The notes beneath the pieces are model-generated. The model was not told where the DNA came from and did not search any database. It worked only from the letters and a program-made list of their open reading frames with translations. A stretch of 64,000 nucleotides of DNA from Rubrivivax sp. (lineage in GTDB: Bacteria; Pseudomonadota; Gammaproteobacteria; Burkholderiales; Burkholderiaceae_C), in the NCBI GenBank assembly GCA_019635315.1, contig JAHBZT010000002.1:310001-374000 (forward strand). Reading direction: 5' to 3'. Both the position numbers and the translations under genes were made by a program. Shown in pieces: positions 62,182-64,000 of the stretch (position 1 is its first letter; each line of letters opens with the position of its first letter).

Positions 62182-64000
62182 ATGAAGTTCCTGCACAAGA
62201 TCGACAGCCCCGCCGACCTGCGCCGGCTGTCGCGCGCCGACCTGCGCACCGTCGCCGCCGAGCTGCGCGAATTCGTGCTGCAGACGGTCAGCCAGACCGG
62301 CGGCCACCTCGGCAGCAACCTGGGCACCGTGGAGCTGACGGTGGCGCTGCACTATGTCTTCGACACACCGCACGACCGGCTGGTGTGGGACGTCGGCCAC
62401 CAGACTTACCCGCACAAGGTGCTGACCGGCCGTCGCGACCGCATGGGCACGCTGCGCCAGCTCGGCGGCATCGCCGGCTTCCCGAAGCGCGACGAGAGCG
62501 AATTCGACACCTTCGGCACCGCGCACAGCTCCACCAGCATCAGCGCCGCGCTGGGCATGGCGGTGGCCGCCAAGCTCAAGGGGGAGGAGCGCCACGCGGT
62601 GGCGGTGATCGGCGACGGCGCGATGAGCGCCGGCATGGCCTTCGAGGCGCTGAACAACGCCGGTGTCAGCCACGAGGGCGTCAACGCCGACCTGCTGGTC
62701 ATCCTGAACGACAACGACATGTCGATCAGCCCGCCGGTGGGCGCGCTGAACAAGTACCTGGCGCGGCTGATGAGCGGGCAGTTCTACGCCGCCGCGCGCG
62801 AGGGCGCCAAGGCGGTGCTGAAGAACGCGCCGCCGCTGTTCGAGCTGGCGCGCCGCTTCGAGGAGCACGCCAAGGGCATGGTCGTGCCCGGCACCATCTT
62901 CGAGGAATTCGGCTTCAACTATGTCGGCCCGATCGACGGCCACGACCTCGACGCGCTGATCCCGACGCTGGAGAACCTGCGCGCCAAGAAGGGCCCGCAG
63001 TTCCTGCACGTCGTCACCAAGAAGGGCCGCGGCTACAAGCTGGCCGAGGCCGACCCGGTGAAGTACCACGCCGCCAGCGGCAAGTTCAACCCGGCCGAGG
63101 GCTTCCCGAAGAGCGCCGCGCCGTCCAAGCCGACCTTCACGCAGGTCTTCGGCCAGTGGCTGTGCGACATGGCCGAGGCCGACCCGCGGCTGGTGGGCAT
63201 CACGCCGGCGATGCGCGAAGGCTCGGGCATGGTCGAGTTCCACAAGCGCTTCCCGAAGCGCTACCACGACGTCGGCATCGCCGAGCAGCATGCGGTGACC
63301 TTCGCCGCCGGCCTGGCCTGCGAGGGGCTGAAGCCGGTGCTGGCCATCTACAGCACCTTCCTGCAGCGCGGCTACGACCAGCTGATCCACGACGTGGCGC
63401 TGCAGAACCTGCCGGTGGTCTTCGCGCTCGACCGCGCCGGCATCGTCGGCGCCGACGGCCCCACGCATGCCGGCGCCTACGACATCGCCTACATCCGCTG
63501 CGTGCCGAACTGCAGCCTGCTCGCGCCCAGCGACGAGAACGAGTGCCGCCAGGCCCTGACCACCGCCTTCCGCCAGAACCACCCGGTGGCGGTGCGCTAC
63601 CCGCGCGGCGCCGGCGTCGGTGCCGAGATCGACAAGGCGCTGACGGAGTGGCCCTGGGGCAAGGGCGTCGTGCGCCGGGTCGCGGGCGGGCGCGCCGACG
63701 CGCGCGGCGGCCAGCGCCTGGCCATCCTGGCCTTCGGCACGCTGCTGCACCCGGCGCTGAAGGCGGCCGAGACGCTGGGCGCCACGGTGGCCGACATGCG
63801 TTTCGTCAAGCCGCTGGACACCGAGCTGGTGCTCGAGCTGGCGCGCAGCCACGAGGGCCTGGTCACGGTGGAGGAGGGCTGCGTCAGCGGCGGCGCCGGC
63901 AGCGCGGTGCTGGAATGCCTGGCCGCCGCCGGGGTGCAGGTGCCGGTGCTGCAGCTGGGACTGCCCGACTTGTTCACCGAGCATGGCGATCCGGGCAAGC
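62182..64000 (+). CDS. dxs: 1-Deoxy-D-xylulose-5-phosphate synthase, 3' end cut by window edge
   Basis: First enzyme of the MEP isoprenoid pathway, a ThDP enzyme. 606 residues are present and about 15-30 more are missing at the right edge. Visible motifs are [34 protein letters not shown], the ThDP loop [20 protein letters not shown], and the catalytic segments [15 protein letters not shown] and [15 protein letters not shown]. The start ATG is four bases after ispA, so they are cotranscribed. Confidence 0.97.
   Translation, partial: MKFLHKIDSPADLRRLSRADLRTVAAELREFVLQTVSQTGGHLGSNLGTVELTVALHYVFDTPHDRLVWDVGHQTYPHKVLTGRRDRMGTLRQLGGIAGFPKRDESEFDTFGTAHSSTSISAALGMAVAAKLKGEERHAVAVIGDGAMSAGMAFEALNNAGVSHEGVNADLLVILNDNDMSISPPVGALNKYLARLMSGQFYAAAREGAKAVLKNAPPLFELARRFEEHAKGMVVPGTIFEEFGFNYVGPIDGHDLDALIPTLENLRAKKGPQFLHVVTKKGRGYKLAEADPVKYHAASGKFNPAEGFPKSAAPSKPTFTQVFGQWLCDMAEADPRLVGITPAMREGSGMVEFHKRFPKRYHDVGIAEQHAVTFAAGLACEGLKPVLAIYSTFLQRGYDQLIHDVALQNLPVVFALDRAGIVGADGPTHAGAYDIAYIRCVPNCSLLAPSDENECRQALTTAFRQNHPVAVRYPRGAGVGAEIDKALTEWPWGKGVVRRVAGGRADARGGQRLAILAFGTLLHPALKAAETLGATVADMRFVKPLDTELVLELARSHEGLVTVEEGCVSGGAGSAVLECLAAAGVQVPVLQLGLPDLFTEHGDPGK

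Overview
The window is a very GC-rich, densely coded bacterial chromosome segment. Gene content and order point to a betaproteobacterium of the Burkholderiales, probably in the Rubrivivax/Leptothrix/Ideonella neighbourhood. The evidence is argF/argD–DUF3579–rpsT–murJ–SirB1–hda–pcnB–folK, rpsP-rimM-trmD-rplS, rsgA–PCD–M48–orn, ppk–sixA–ppx and xseB-ispA-dxs. The placement is inferred from synteny and composition; no database was searched. I see no phage, plasmid, insertion-sequence transposase, CRISPR array, rRNA or tRNA gene. The ends cut a SulP transporter (left) and dxs (right).

Region 1 (1–15 kb) is accessory C1 and aromatic metabolism. metG is followed by a small exported protein and a two-gene NAD-dependent formate dehydrogenase of the fused NuoE/NuoF type. 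Next come a threonine aldolase, a vanillate-demethylase-like oxygenase (vanA), an FCD-type GntR regulator, its reductase (vanB) and a short MetE-like methyltransferase. Formaldehyde released by O-demethylation would be oxidised via formate by the dehydrogenase, which gives the region a plausible common logic. A perfect TTGTATACAA palindrome inside vanA and a near-perfect one just upstream look like the GntR operators.

Region 2 (15–26 kb) holds a cupin, an Mpo1-like membrane protein, dcd, a YpfJ-type metallopeptidase, and two very large signal proteins. One is a class III nucleotidyl cyclase fused to a STAND-type ATPase; the other is a SARP-type DNA-binding domain fused to a similar ATPase/TPR body. 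They flank a fumarylacetoacetate-hydrolase-family gene and are followed by a PEP-CTERM surface or exported protein.

Region 3 (26–31.6 kb) is a sugar-acid catabolic cluster: an SDR and an IlvD/EDD dehydratase on the minus strand, divergent from a cupin, a FadR-type regulator, a DenD-like dehydrogenase and a second SDR. A FadR-type operator candidate sits between the two arms.

Region 4 (32–64 kb) is mostly conserved housekeeping: arginine synthesis, ribosomal proteins and RNA modification, lipid II flipping, replication control, poly(A) polymerase, folate, Nudix, RsgA, oligoribonuclease, polyphosphate metabolism with a Pho box before ppk, a ZIP transporter, a stress protein, a sulfurtransferase, an orphan Rieske oxygenase, and the isoprenoid operon xseB-ispA-dxs.

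The four gaps longer than 300 bp are not empty. 12.80–13.60 kb carries interlocked long inverted repeats. 14.73–15.06 kb carries 87-bp tandem repeats that begin at a stop codon. 31.55–32.20 kb carries two inverted copies of a hairpin element whose stem shows compensatory base changes. 50.70–51.05 kb carries a diverged copy of a repeat from the first gap. A stop-codon-spanning duplication also follows rplS. The repeat families are the most likely place for undescribed biology here.
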